Source: Leptolyngbya sp. PLA1
GTDB taxonomy: Bacteria; Planctomycetota; Phycisphaerae; Phycisphaerales; UBA1924
Length of the DNA: 53,106 nt
Assembly: GCA_021405315.1 (NCBI GenBank)
Contig: QWIH01000024.1
Location: 1-53,106 of the forward strand
Direction of reading: 5' to 3'
The notes under the pieces were generated by a model that was not told the origin of the DNA, searched no databases, and saw only the letters and a program-made list of their open reading frames with translations. The first letter of the stretch is position 1. Each line of letters opens with the position of its first letter. The position numbers and the translations under genes are program-made. This document shows positions 18,081 to 26,603 of the stretch, in pieces.

Positions 18081-19643
18081 CTAGTACCACTGGAAGCTGG
18101 GAGAGGACATGGCGAGGCCCAGGACCTCTCTCTGCTGGGTGACGCTGGTGGGCGTGGGCTGCAGGTAGTTCTCGAGCAGGGTCCGCTCGCCCTGGGGCAT
18201 CTCTCCGCCCTCGAGCGCGTCGCTCACGCGGCCCACGACCTGAGGGGCGGTGGTGAGGCCCGCGAAATAGCCGGTGGTATTGACGGAGATGCCGCCGATG
18301 GGCTGATTGGAGTTCATGAGGTCGGCACCGAAGTTCCACCTGGGCATGACGTTTCCGACCCAGTAGTCGACGTGATCGGGGTAGCCGTCGGGCGTGGGCC
18401 ACCCGAAGCGGGGCTGACCCGCGGTGATGAGCCGGGAGCGAAGCTGAGAGGTGTTGGTGATCGTGGTGGGCACAACTCGCATGCAGTTGACGAAGAGGTG
18501 CCACGGGCGTTTGAACTTCATCTCCGCGGCGGCGAGGTTGTTCGGCCTGAGCGCCTCGCGGATCATGGCCTTGATGTCACCGCCTGAGGTGGTGTACACG
18601 CCGGCGACGGCGTCGACCGTGGCCTGCGGGGTGGCGCGGCCCAGGAGCCAGCCGCAGAGCTTCTTGGAGACGTAGCGCGCGGTGCTGGGGTGATCGAGCA
18701 GGATGTTGAGGACATCCAGGCCGTCCTGGATTCCGGCCGCGGCGGAGCGCGCGGGGATGACGTTTCCGAGGACCGTCTTCTGGCCGGTGTCGTGGACGTT
18801 CTGGTTGTATCGGAAGGTGCCTGCGGCGGCGCCGGAGGCGTCGCGCCAGATGGTCCAGCCGGTGAAGCAACGGGCGACTTCGGCAACGTCCTGCTGGGAA
18901 TAGCCGCCGTCGGCGCCCATGGTGTGAAGCTCGAGGAGTTCGCGGGCGTAGTTCTCGTTCGGGTTGCCTGCGACGGAGATGTCGTTGTTGAGGTAGAAGA
19001 GCAAGGCGGGGCTGTGCGCGCTCGCGTGGAGGAGCGTGCGGAAGTTGCCCAGCGCGTTGGGGCGGATGACGTCGCGATCATCGATGGGCTTGAGGCGGCT
19101 GGTCCGCTCGCCCGCGATGTCGATGTTGAAGTGGTCGCTCCAGAACTCGACCATCCGCTCGAAGAACTGCCGCTTGCTGTACACGTTCCGGAAGATTGCG
19201 GCCTCGATGCACTCGTTGGCGGCCTGGCCGGCCGCGACCTGGAGCAACTGCTCGTAGGTCATGGTGAGGGTGGAGAATCGCACCTGGTCCGCGAGCATCG
19301 TGTCCAGCGCGGTGTCCGGGATCGCGGTATGGTTCAGGTGGTACTCGAGGTAGCCCTGGTATCCCAGTGCGTTCGCGAGGGCGTGCTCCTCGGTCGTGAG
19401 GCCCATCGTGAGGCGCGAGACCAACCTCACCAGCAGGCTGTTTGGCTCGATGTCGGCGGGGACGCGGGGCGGCGCCGCGACGGACTTCGCGGAGCTCCAC
19501 GCGGCGGCGAGAGCGCCGAATCCGAACAGCGCCCTCCGGGCCACCGCGGGGCCCGAGGGCGCAGCCAGTTTGCCCGGCGGCGCATCCTCGGTTGATTGGG
19601 AAGCAGCAGGCGCGCCGTGATCCATCACCGTTGCATGCGGCAT
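18081..19643 (-). CDS. DUF1800 domain protein
   Basis: A DUF1800 protein of 520 residues from the ATG at 19643. That start is preferred over 19658 because it has GGAG 9 bases upstream; 19625 is also possible. An N-terminal RRALFGFGALAAAW segment near residue 40 may be a Tat-like signal. Family features: LLVRLVSRLTMGLTTEEHALANALGYQGYLEYHL near the start, the MVEFWSDHFNI block, NENYARELLELHTMGADGGYSQQDV and FTGWTI. Function is unknown; DUF1800/DUF1501 pairs are abundant in planctomycetes. A well-formed promoter lies 84 bases upstream. Confidence 0.88.
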   Translation of the reverse strand: MPHATVMDHGAPAASQSTEDAPPGKLAAPSGPAVARRALFGFGALAAAWSSAKSVAAPPRVPADIEPNSLLVRLVSRLTMGLTTEEHALANALGYQGYLEYHLNHTAIPDTALDTMLADQVRFSTLTMTYEQLLQVAAGQAANECIEAAIFRNVYSKRQFFERMVEFWSDHFNIDIAGERTSRLKPIDDRDVIRPNALGNFRTLLHASAHSPALLFYLNNDISVAGNPNENYARELLELHTMGADGGYSQQDVAEVARCFTGWTIWRDASGAAAGTFRYNQNVHDTGQKTVLGNVIPARSAAAGIQDGLDVLNILLDHPSTARYVSKKLCGWLLGRATPQATVDAVAGVYTTSGGDIKAMIREALRPNNLAAAEMKFKRPWHLFVNCMRVVPTTITNTSQLRSRLITAGQPRFGWPTPDGYPDHVDYWVGNVMPRWNFGADLMNSNQPIGGISVNTTGYFAGLTTAPQVVGRVSDALEGGEMPQGERTLLENYLQPTPTSVTQQREVLGLAMSSPSFQWY

Positions 19644-19726
19644 GCGGGGACACTCCATTGCGCACGGGCGATCCCGTGGTTAACCTGCCCCCGCACAACG
19701 GGGAAAAACCCGCAGTGCTCGCGGCG

Positions 19727-19755
19727 AATGTACACGGATACGCGATGTCAGTCAA
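19727..19755 (-). promoter_or_regulatory. Sigma-70-type promoter of the DUF1800-DUF1501-dockerin operon
   Basis: Reading leftward, TTGACT (19755-19750) and TACATT (19732-19727) are separated by exactly 17 bases. This is one of the best consensus promoters in the window. The predicted start near 19720 leaves a leader of about 75 bases. Confidence 0.65.
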
Positions 19756-19864
19756 CCGGATTGGTGCGCGACGGCAGGAGGCTGCCCGTTCTGGAGTCCC
19801 TGGCGCCGTCAAAAACCGCACCCGTGGGCTTTCCGACGTCAGCACATTAGATAAACAACTTCAC

Positions 19865-20938
19865 TCAGGGGCAGCCGCCACCACCAACGGCATTGATGAG
19901 GGCGAGGACGTCGTCCTGATCGGCGTTTCCGTCGCGGTTGAAGTCGGGGTCGACCGCGAGGGGGTTTTCGCCGCCGGCGATGACGTTGGCGAGGTAGTTC
20001 ACGTCGTCCTGATCGATGTTGCCGTCGGCGGTCATGTCTGGGCAGCAGTCGAAGACCGTGACGGAGGCGAGGCGGCTGGTGATGACGCGGCAACTGTTTC
20101 CCACGAGGCAGTCGTACTCGCCCGAGTCTTCGGGGCCTGCGGATGAGATCAGGAGTTCCTCTGTGGTGGCGCCCTCGATGTTCTGGCCGTTCTTCCGCCA
20201 CTGGTAGCCCCAGGGGCCGCCGAGGAGCCCGTTGCACTGCAGGAGGATGCTGGTTCCGGGGCAGACCTCGAAGTCGGCGGGTTGGACTCCGATGGTTGGA
20301 AGGGGCTGGAGGACGACCGGGGCGACGGTGACGGAGAGGGAGCCGGAGTTGTCGGAATAGGAGCCTGGGGCAGGATCACCCCGGAAGTTCGGGGCGTCGG
20401 CGAAGCCGAGGAAGAGGCGGGTGGCGCCTTCTGGGATGGCGAAGCGCTGGAGTGCGTTGGCGTCGGTGCGGCCGTCGCCGATCCAGAAGACCTGGTTGAG
20501 TTCTGGAGTGATCTGGGCGAAGTTGGTGCCGAAGGAGAGGAAGTCCACGGTGTCGGGGCTTGGGCTCTGGGGTTCGGCGTCGGTGGTGAAGACGCCAAGG
20601 AGCGCCATGACACGAGGGTGCCTCGCGCCGGAGACCCCTTGCGCGGGGTTGATGGTGGTGTTGACCGTCGCGTAGTTGGCGTTTCCATCGGGACCGCCGG
20701 GCAGCGAGGCCGGGAAGGCCCGTACCTCGCCCGAGACGGCAGACACCTCGAGGTACCTGATGCATCCATCGGGCAGGCTGAGAAAAACTGGGGTGACGGA
20801 GCCCACGAGGGCGGCGGCGCGACCCGCGTCGAAGACGGAGGCGCGGGCGTCGACGTTGACGCTCTGTGCGATGGCGTGGCCAGCACCGACGATGGCGAGT
20901 GCGGCGAGCGCAAACGCGTCCCGAACACTTGGAGACAT
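19865..20938 (-). CDS. Secreted protein with Ig-like domain and GC-type dockerin
   Basis: A 357-residue exported protein. The start at 20938 has GGAGGG 9 bases upstream and opens a signal peptide ([18 protein letters not shown]). Residues about 20-210 are a beta-rich domain of unknown family; residues about 215-300 form an immunoglobulin-like domain with the classic LLQCNG, YQWRKNG and EDSGEYDCLVGNS landmarks. The C-terminus is a two-repeat GC-type dockerin (TADGNIDQDDVNYLAN, DFNRDGNADQDDVLAL) ending GGGGCP. It shares the dockerin DNA and protein sequence with the gene at 15758-16741. Cell-surface adhesion or display is an inference. Confidence 0.85.
   Translation of the reverse strand: MSPSVRDAFALAALAIVGAGHAIAQSVNVDARASVFDAGRAAALVGSVTPVFLSLPDGCIRYLEVSAVSGEVRAFPASLPGGPDGNANYATVNTTINPAQGVSGARHPRVMALLGVFTTDAEPQSPSPDTVDFLSFGTNFAQITPELNQVFWIGDGRTDANALQRFAIPEGATRLFLGFADAPNFRGDPAPGSYSDNSGSLSVTVAPVVLQPLPTIGVQPADFEVCPGTSILLQCNGLLGGPWGYQWRKNGQNIEGATTEELLISSAGPEDSGEYDCLVGNSCRVITSRLASVTVFDCCPDMTADGNIDQDDVNYLANVIAGGENPLAVDPDFNRDGNADQDDVLALINAVGGGGCP
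19902..20040. repeat. Dockerin-encoding repeat, copy B
   Basis: About 139 bases in the 3' part of the Ig-dockerin gene, imperfectly repeated in the same orientation at 15795-15934, about 4.1 kb away. Recombination between the copies would delete the intervening DUF1800/DUF1501 genes. Confidence 0.7.
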
Positions 20939-21021
20939 GATTTCGACCCTCCGGGGTGGCGGGGTTCGCCCTGCACGGGCGGCCGCAAGGGAACTATGCC
21001 ACACGGGAGGCGAGGTGACCA

Positions 21022-21063
21022 CAAAAATAGAGGGTTGAACTCACGAGTGAGGAAAAACCCTCT
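21022..21063 (-). terminator. Rho-independent terminator of the LOG-family gene
   Basis: Reading leftward after the stop at 21117, an 8-bp outer stem (21063-21056 with 21036-21029, AGAGGGTT/AACCCTCT) encloses a 5-bp inner stem (CTCAC/GTGAG, 21051-21047 with 21044-21040). It is followed by ATTTTTGT (21028-21021). Confidence 0.8.
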
Positions 21064-21116
21064 CGCGCGGGGCGGTACGCGGTGCACAGGGTGACCGTGG
21101 ACGCGAGAGAGCTGAA

Positions 21117-21713
21117 TCAACCCCTGTGGGGATCGGGGGCGGGAAACCGGGCACCCGACGGTCCTCCACGGCTCAGGCGTTCGAGCATGCGGTCCACGGA
21201 CGCCTCGAAGACGACCTCAGTGCGGTGGTTGAGCCGCAGGAACTTCTCACGTTCGACCTGATCGAGGAAGACCATGACGGGGTCGTAGTACCCGGCGGTG
21301 TTGAGGAGGCCCACGGGCTTGCTGTGGATGCCGAGCTGGGCCCACGCGAGGATCTCGAAGAGCTCGTCGAGGGTGCCCAGGCCGCCGGGGAGAGCGATGA
21401 ACGCGTCGGCGAGCTCGGCCATCATCATCTTGCGTTCGTGCATGGACTCCACGACGCGGAGTTCGGAAATGCCGGTGTGGGCGAGTTCGCGGCTTTCGAG
21501 GAGCTTGGTTATCACGCCGACGACGCGCCCCCCCGCGCCGAGGGCCGCATCGGCGACGGCGCCCATGAGGCCCGCGCGGCCGCCTCCATACACCAGGGTG
21601 AGGCCCTGTTTGGCGATGGTCCGGCCGAGCTCAAAGGCGGCGGCGGGGTACTCGGGTCGTGCGCCGTGGCTGGCACCGCAAAAGACACAGATAGCGCCGA
21701 GGGGCTTCTTCAT
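21117..21713 (-). CDS. LOG-family protein (nucleotide 5'-monophosphate phosphoribohydrolase-like)
   Basis: A 198-residue Rossmann-fold protein of the LOG/YvdD type. The start at 21713 gives the typical N-terminus KKPLGAICVFCGAS. The catalytic signature PGGLGTLDELFE and the upstream ELRVVESMHERK (Arg/Lys of the active site) are intact, together with LVYGGGRAGLMG, the nucleotide-binding loop. The family cleaves the N-glycosidic bond of AMP or cytokinin riboside phosphates to release ribose-5-phosphate. The bacterial role is usually purine salvage or housekeeping. It has its own terminator and is divergent from the TetA-like MFS gene. Confidence 0.92.
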   Translation of the reverse strand: MKKPLGAICVFCGASHGARPEYPAAAFELGRTIAKQGLTLVYGGGRAGLMGAVADAALGAGGRVVGVITKLLESRELAHTGISELRVVESMHERKMMMAELADAFIALPGGLGTLDELFEILAWAQLGIHSKPVGLLNTAGYYDPVMVFLDQVEREKFLRLNHRTEVVFEASVDRMLERLSRGGPSGARFPAPDPHRG

Positions 21714-21878
21714 GTGGGCTCCGGGGGTAGAACGCGGGCGTGGTGGGCCTCGCCGGATGGGGCGAGGATAGCCTGGGATGTGAGGGTGCCGGGAGGGGAG
21801 AGACGACACGGGCCAAGGGGCGACACCGCTATGCTCCGGGTGTCGGGGCCGCGCCCCGGAGAACCACGAGGACTACAG

Positions 21879-23129
21879 GTGACAAAGCGGGGCCCGGCGG
21901 TTGGTTTCATTTTCGTGACGCTCCTGCTGGACGTGCTCGGGTTTGGGTTGTTGATTCCGGTGGCTCCCAAGCTTGTGGCACAGTTGCAGGGGGGGACGGA
22001 GTCCGAGGGTGCGCACGCGTACTGGCTGTTAACGGTGACGTATGCCGCGATGCAGTTCGTCTTTGCCCCTGTGCTCGGAGCGCTGTCGGACGTCGTGGGC
22101 CGGCGTCCGGTGCTGCTGTGCTCGCTCTTTGGATCCGGGGTGGATTACTTTGCGATGGCGCTGTCTCCCTCGCTGTCATGGCTGTTTCTGACGAGGGCGA
22201 TCAACGGGATTTCGGGCGCGAGCATGACCGCGGCATCCGCGTACATCGCGGACGTCACTCCCCCGGAGAAGAGGGCGGGGGCATTCGGGATGATCGGCGC
22301 GGCGTTCGGACTGGGCTTTGTGCTGGGACCGCTCCTGGGCGGCTGGCTGGGCGCGAAAAACATCCACCTGCCGTTCTACGTGGCCGGCGGGGTGACGCTG
22401 CTGAACTGGCTGTTCGGGCTGCTGGTCGTGCCGGAGTCGCTGCCCAGAGAGCGGAGATCGAAGTTCTCGCTGGCGAGGGTCAATCCGGTGGCGACGATCC
22501 CGACCCTGGCGCGGTACCCCCTGGTGGCGAGGCTGGCGGTGGCACTCACCCTGGTGAACATTGCGCAGTTCGGCCTCCACGTGACGTGGGTGCTCGCGAT
22601 GTCGTACCGCTTCGGGTGGTCGACGTTCCAGGTCGGCCTTTCGCTCTTCATCGTGGGCATCGGCGCGGCCGTGGTGCAGGGCGGGCTCGCGAGGAAGATC
22701 GTGCCGGCGATGGGTGAGCATCGGGCGCTGGTGGTCTCGCTGGCCCTGGCGACCCTGGCGTTCACGGGGTACGGGCTGGCGACCGAGGGCTGGATGATCT
22801 ACGCCATCGTGGCTGTCGCGAGCCTGGGGGGGATCGGGATGCCGGCGGCGCAATCACTGATTACGCGAACGGTGCGCCCAGAGGAGCAGGGGGCGGTGCA
22901 GGGGGCGCTGTCGAGCCTCCAGAGCGGGGCGCAGATCGTGGGCCCCGCGGTCTGCGGCTCGGCCTTTGCATACTTCATCTCGGCTCGGGCGCCGTTCAAG
23001 CTCCCGGGCGCGCCGTTCTTCATCGGGGCCGCGCTCACGCTGGTGGGGCTGGTGGTGGCGGCGGTTGCTCTCCGGAGGTTGGCGCCCGTACATGTCGCGG
23101 CGGACGGACCTCCGAAGGTCGCGGCGTGA
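21879..23129 (+). CDS. MFS transporter, TetA-like (TCR) family
   Basis: A 12-helix major facilitator protein of 416 residues. The N-terminus GPAVGFIFVTLLLDVLGFGLLIPVAPKLV and the motif GALSDVVGRRPVLL (MFS motif A between helices 2 and 3) match the tetracycline-resistance/multidrug group of drug:proton antiporters. The GTG at 21879 (preceded by GAGG) is preferred because it gives a family-typical start; an ATG at 21831 would add an odd 16-residue Arg/Pro-rich leader. Drug specificity cannot be inferred, and many environmental members export unrelated metabolites. It converges with the TIM-barrel gene (17-base gap). Confidence 0.85.
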   Translation: MTKRGPAVGFIFVTLLLDVLGFGLLIPVAPKLVAQLQGGTESEGAHAYWLLTVTYAAMQFVFAPVLGALSDVVGRRPVLLCSLFGSGVDYFAMALSPSLSWLFLTRAINGISGASMTAASAYIADVTPPEKRAGAFGMIGAAFGLGFVLGPLLGGWLGAKNIHLPFYVAGGVTLLNWLFGLLVVPESLPRERRSKFSLARVNPVATIPTLARYPLVARLAVALTLVNIAQFGLHVTWVLAMSYRFGWSTFQVGLSLFIVGIGAAVVQGGLARKIVPAMGEHRALVVSLALATLAFTGYGLATEGWMIYAIVAVASLGGIGMPAAQSLITRTVRPEEQGAVQGALSSLQSGAQIVGPAVCGSAFAYFISARAPFKLPGAPFFIGAALTLVGLVVAAVALRRLAPVHVAADGPPKVAA

Positions 23130-23146
23130 GCATTCCGGCCTTGGGA

Positions 23147-24106
23147 TCAGACGTCGCAGAGATCAATCGCGCGCTGGAGCGAGGCGATGGGGTCCTTGCT
23201 CGGGATGAACTCCTGTCCGACGAACCCCGTGTATCCGGTCCCTGCGATGGCGCGGCAGATCGCGGGGTAGTACAGCTCCTGGGTCTCGTCGATCTCGCGC
23301 CGGCCCGGATTGCCCCCCGTGTGGTAGTGCCCGATCGCACGGTGGTGATCCCGGATGGTGCGGATCACATCCCCTTCCATGATCTGCATGTGGTAGATGT
23401 CGTAGAGCAGCTTGAAGCGCTCTGAGCCGACCTGGTTCACGAGCTCCACCCCCCACGGGGTACGGTCGCACTGATAGTCCTTGTGGTCGACCCTGCTGTT
23501 CAGCAGTTCCATGACGAGCGTGACGCCGAGCTTCTCCGCGAGCGGGGTGATGCGCTTCAGGCCCGCGGCGCATGCCCTCAGGCCATCGGCGTCCGAGAGG
23601 CCGGCGCGGTTGCCGGAGAAGACGATCTGCGAAGGGATGCCGGCCTGCGCGACGAGGGGGAGACGCTGCTCAAGGTCGCGGATGATGGTGTCGTGGTGCT
23701 CGGCACGGTTGAAGCCCCTGGGGATGGGGTTCGAAGGCACGTTCGTGGCGACGGCGCAGGTGAGCCCGTGCGCTGCAGCCACCGGCCACTCATCGGGTCC
23801 CAGCAGTTCGACGGAGGAGATGCCCATCTCGGCGGCCCGGGCGCACAGATCATTGAGCTTGATGCCCCCGTAGCACCAGCGGCAGACAGAGTGGCGGATC
23901 CGACCCTTTCGCACGATGGTGCCCACGATGTCGCCGGGCGCCGGCTTCGCCGGGTTGAGGGGCTCGGACAGACCGGGCTGGGTGGCGGCGGCGCTCACAG
24001 CAGAGGCGGCAAGCCCGACCGCGCCCGCGAGGACGTCGCGCCGTCGGAGCTTCGCGGCCGAGCGGGAGACGGGTTCATTGCGTCGGCGGGATGGCGGCGT
24101 AGGCAT
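23147..24106 (-). CDS. Sugar phosphate isomerase/epimerase family (hydroxypyruvate isomerase-like), exported
   Basis: A 319-residue AP-endonuclease-2-type TIM barrel. Metal ligands typical of the family are visible: Glu in VMELLNSRVDHKDY, Asp in LYDIYHMQIMEGD, His in GHYHTGGNPGRREID and Glu in FVGQEFIPSKDP. The DIYHMQ and GHYHTGGNPGR stretches match the hydroxypyruvate-isomerase (Hyi) branch. The N-terminus has KLRRRDVLAGAVGLAASAVSAAA, a Tat-like signal, so the enzyme probably works outside the cytoplasm, which is common for planctomycete relatives. The sugar substrate is unknown. It is followed, in the same direction, from ApbE by about 23 bases. Confidence 0.85.
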   Translation of the reverse strand: MPTPPSRRRNEPVSRSAAKLRRRDVLAGAVGLAASAVSAAATQPGLSEPLNPAKPAPGDIVGTIVRKGRIRHSVCRWCYGGIKLNDLCARAAEMGISSVELLGPDEWPVAAAHGLTCAVATNVPSNPIPRGFNRAEHHDTIIRDLEQRLPLVAQAGIPSQIVFSGNRAGLSDADGLRACAAGLKRITPLAEKLGVTLVMELLNSRVDHKDYQCDRTPWGVELVNQVGSERFKLLYDIYHMQIMEGDVIRTIRDHHRAIGHYHTGGNPGRREIDETQELYYPAICRAIAGTGYTGFVGQEFIPSKDPIASLQRAIDLCDV

Positions 24107-24129
24107 GGGTCGCTCCGAAAAACGCCAGT

Positions 24130-25167
24130 CTACCTCAGGACGGGCTGGGTGTGCCAGCGAAGCTTTTTGAAGGGGTCGACGACGACGATCGCGCCGGACT
24201 CATCGACGATGAGGGCTGCTGCCTGGCATCGGGTGAGGAGTTCCCGGGCGCCCGCCGGATCGAGCACGCAGAGGGCGGTCGAGAGGGCGTCGGCATCCAT
24301 CCCCCGGGGGGCGAGGACCGTGACGGTTCGGCTCGACCGGACACCGAGGCCGGTGCGGGGATCGAGGATGTGCGAGTATCGCTGCCCCCCCACCACTGCG
24401 TGCTGGTTGGCGTCACCTGATGTCGACACGCCTGCCCGTGTGAGCCAGAGGATGCCCAGGGGCGGAGTATCCTCGCCGGAACGGTCACCACGGATCTCCA
24501 CACGCCAGCCCTCGGCCCCGGGCGGCGCGTCTCCCGCGTAGACGTCCCCGGCGAGCGCCACGAGCGAGATGGGGAGAGATCGCGAGCGGAGAACCTGCAC
24601 GGCTCGCTCTGCGGCGAATCCCTTCGCGATGCCGCCCAGGTCAAGTTGCATCTCGGGCTGAGCCGCCCGCGCGGTGCCGTCCTTGAGTTCGAGGTAGCGG
24701 TATCCGCTGCGGGCACGAGCGGCGTCGAGAGTGGGCTGGTCGGGGAGCGTTCCCGAGCGGCGTGTCTCGCGCCACAGCCGGGTCAACGGGCCGAGAGTGA
24801 CATCGAAGGCGCCTCCCGTCAGCTCGGAGAGTTCTGAGGCTCGGCTGAGCACGAGGTACAGATCCTCGCTGACACGAACGGGGGACGAGTGACTCACCGC
24901 AGGAAGGCGGCTGAGTTCGCTCGCGGGCTGGTAGTCGCTCATCATGGAGTCGAGTCGGGCCAGTTCCGCGAAGGCGGCCTGCGCCGCGGCGGTTGCGTGC
25001 TCCTCAGTGGGCGAGTACACAACAACGCGGGCCCGAACGCCCATGCAGAGACGGCTGAACTCGTGGCGCTCGAGGGGCTGAGCCGTGCAGCCGCAGAGGA
25101 GCAGGAGCAGCAGGAGCGGAGTGAGCGTGCGAGTCCGGCGGGCCGGAGGTGAAAAGCCGACGTTCAA
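24130..25167 (-). CDS. apbE: FAD:protein FMN transferase (ApbE), lipoprotein
   Basis: A 345-residue ApbE-type flavin transferase that attaches FMN covalently to Thr/Ser of target proteins outside the cytoplasm, using FAD. The start is taken as the TTG at 25165-25167. It overlaps the upstream mutarotase stop (TTGA), has GGAGG five bases upstream, and gives a short N-terminus followed by a lipoprotein signal (LLLLLLLCGC, lipidated Cys). Motifs seen: MGVRARVVVYS, MMSDYQPASELSRL, GGAFDVTLGPL, MQLDLGGIAKGFAAERA and the metal site GVSTSGDANQH with SHILDPRTGLG. No Rnf/Nqr or other flavinylated target is next to it, so the client is unknown. Confidence 0.9.
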   Translation of the reverse strand: MNVGFSPPARRTRTLTPLLLLLLLCGCTAQPLERHEFSRLCMGVRARVVVYSPTEEHATAAAQAAFAELARLDSMMSDYQPASELSRLPAVSHSSPVRVSEDLYLVLSRASELSELTGGAFDVTLGPLTRLWRETRRSGTLPDQPTLDAARARSGYRYLELKDGTARAAQPEMQLDLGGIAKGFAAERAVQVLRSRSLPISLVALAGDVYAGDAPPGAEGWRVEIRGDRSGEDTPPLGILWLTRAGVSTSGDANQHAVVGGQRYSHILDPRTGLGVRSSRTVTVLAPRGMDADALSTALCVLDPAGARELLTRCQAAALIVDESGAIVVVDPFKKLRWHTQPVLR

Positions 25168-25523
25168 CGGGCCTCCAGGTCGAAGACTTCGGTCATCTGC
25201 TTCCACCAGTCGCCGGGGGCGTCTCCCGGTGCGGGGGTCTGGAACTGACGCATGAGCGCATCCCACCGGGCGCAGGCAGGGTTGGATGCGTAGGCCTGGT
25301 AATCGCGGGCAGGGTCGAAGCCTTCCGGGGCCTCAAAGTACATGAAAAGGCGGCGCTCCAGGAGGAAGATCTTCATGCGGCGCACGCCGCTGGCGCGGAG
25401 CGCGTCGACGACCTCAGGCCAGACGGCGCGGTGGTGCGCGAGATAGGCCTCGACGACGCCGGGCTCGTCCCGAAGATCGAGCGCCTGGGCGAAGGAGCGG
25501 GTGCGGGGCTGCTCGGTCGTCAT
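25164..25523 (-). CDS. L-rhamnose/L-fucose mutarotase family protein (DUF718)
   Basis: A 119-residue protein of the dimeric alpha-beta-barrel RhaM family. Features: LDLRDEPGVVEAYLAHHRAVWPEV, with the conserved His and Trp that line the sugar pocket, ALRASGVRRMKIFLLERRLFMYFE, and the C-terminal WWKQMTEVFDLE. The family interconverts alpha and beta anomers of L-rhamnose; some members serve L-fucose. The start at 25523 has a GAAGGA Shine-Dalgarno. The adjacent divergent operon encodes sugar uptake and a fucokinase-type enzyme, so an L-fucose role is plausible. Its last bases overlap the apbE TTG start. Confidence 0.88.
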   Translation of the reverse strand: MTTEQPRTRSFAQALDLRDEPGVVEAYLAHHRAVWPEVVDALRASGVRRMKIFLLERRLFMYFEAPEGFDPARDYQAYASNPACARWDALMRQFQTPAPGDAPGDWWKQMTEVFDLEAR

Positions 25524-25601
25524 GGTTGATCCTTCGGTACGATGGGGAGGGCTGGGTGTCGTCGGCAGCGGATCGGGTGAGAGGGGATCACAGGGAGCGT
25601 C

Positions 25602-26603
25602 ATGAAGCAAGCCGTCATGTCCGGAGTCCTGCTGCTGCTCGCGTGCGTGGCGGGGTGCGAGCGTTCGCCGGGGAAGCCGGCGGGCGCCGCGGGAAACCCG
25701 CCGGTGCGGATCGCGGTAATCCCGAAGGGTACGACGCACGAGTTCTGGCAATCGGTGCACGCCGGGGCGAAGCAGGCGGGGGCCGCCCGGGGTGCCGAGG
25801 TCACGTTTCGTGGCCCGGAGCGGGAGGACGACCGCGAGCAGCAGATCTCGCTGCTGCAGAACACGATCGCGAGCAGGCCCGCCGCCATCGTGCTCGCGCC
25901 GCTGGACCACGCGGCGCTCGTGGGGCCGGTGAGGGACGCGACGCGAGCGGGCATACCGGTGGTGATCATCGATTCCGGCCTGGACGCAACCCCGGGGGTG
26001 GACTACGTGGCGATGGTGGCGACGGACAATACCAACGCGGGGTGGCTTGCGGGCGAGCACCTGCGGACCCTGCTGCCCGGTGGTGGCAAGGTCCTGGTGC
26101 TCAGGTACCTCGAGGGGTCGCAGAGCACCACGCAGCGGGAGGACGGGTGCATCGCGGCGCTGCGGGCGGGGCCGGGGATCGAGGTGATTGATCCCGGACG
26201 TTTCGCAGGGGCGACGCGTGCGCAGGCCCAGGAGGCGGCGGAGAACCTGATCGCGGCGACACCCTCCTTTGACGCGGTCTTCTGCCCGAACGAGCCGACG
26301 ACTTTCGGCATGCTGCTGGCGCTCAAGTCCCGTGGCCTCGCGGGGCGGGTGAAGTTCGTGGGCTTTGACTCGAGCGAAGCGGCGATCGAAGGGATGCGTC
26401 AGGGGCATGTGCAGGGGATCGTCGTGCAGAACCCGATCCGCATGGGAAGACTGGGGGTGGAGTCGGCGCTGGACCATCTCGCGGGGAAGCCGGTGTCGCC
26501 CGAGATCGACACGGGCGCGATGCTGGTGACGCCGTCGAACATGGACTCGCAGGAGGCACGGGACCTGCTGTCGCCGAACCTGAGGGCGCTGCTGGGTGGC
26601 TGA
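25602..26603 (+). CDS. Sugar ABC transporter substrate-binding lipoprotein (RbsB-like)
   Basis: A 333-residue periplasmic-binding protein of the ribose/galactose (peripla_BP_4) type. The N-terminus MKQAVMSGVLLLLACVAGC is a lipoprotein signal with the lipidated Cys in LACVAGC. Core motifs: VRIAVIPKGTTHEFWQSVHAGAKQAG, ISLLQNTIASRPAAIVLAPLD and VVIIDSGLD, then GFDSSEAAIEGM and GIVVQNPIRMGRLGVE, all characteristic. It presents a sugar to the permease encoded by the next gene, whose GTG start overlaps its stop by 8 bases. The permease and a bifunctional fucokinase/pyrophosphorylase follow, so L-fucose or a related sugar is the likely ligand. Confidence 0.9.
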   Translation: MKQAVMSGVLLLLACVAGCERSPGKPAGAAGNPPVRIAVIPKGTTHEFWQSVHAGAKQAGAARGAEVTFRGPEREDDREQQISLLQNTIASRPAAIVLAPLDHAALVGPVRDATRAGIPVVIIDSGLDATPGVDYVAMVATDNTNAGWLAGEHLRTLLPGGGKVLVLRYLEGSQSTTQREDGCIAALRAGPGIEVIDPGRFAGATRAQAQEAAENLIAATPSFDAVFCPNEPTTFGMLLALKSRGLAGRVKFVGFDSSEAAIEGMRQGHVQGIVVQNPIRMGRLGVESALDHLAGKPVSPEIDTGAMLVTPSNMDSQEARDLLSPNLRALLGG

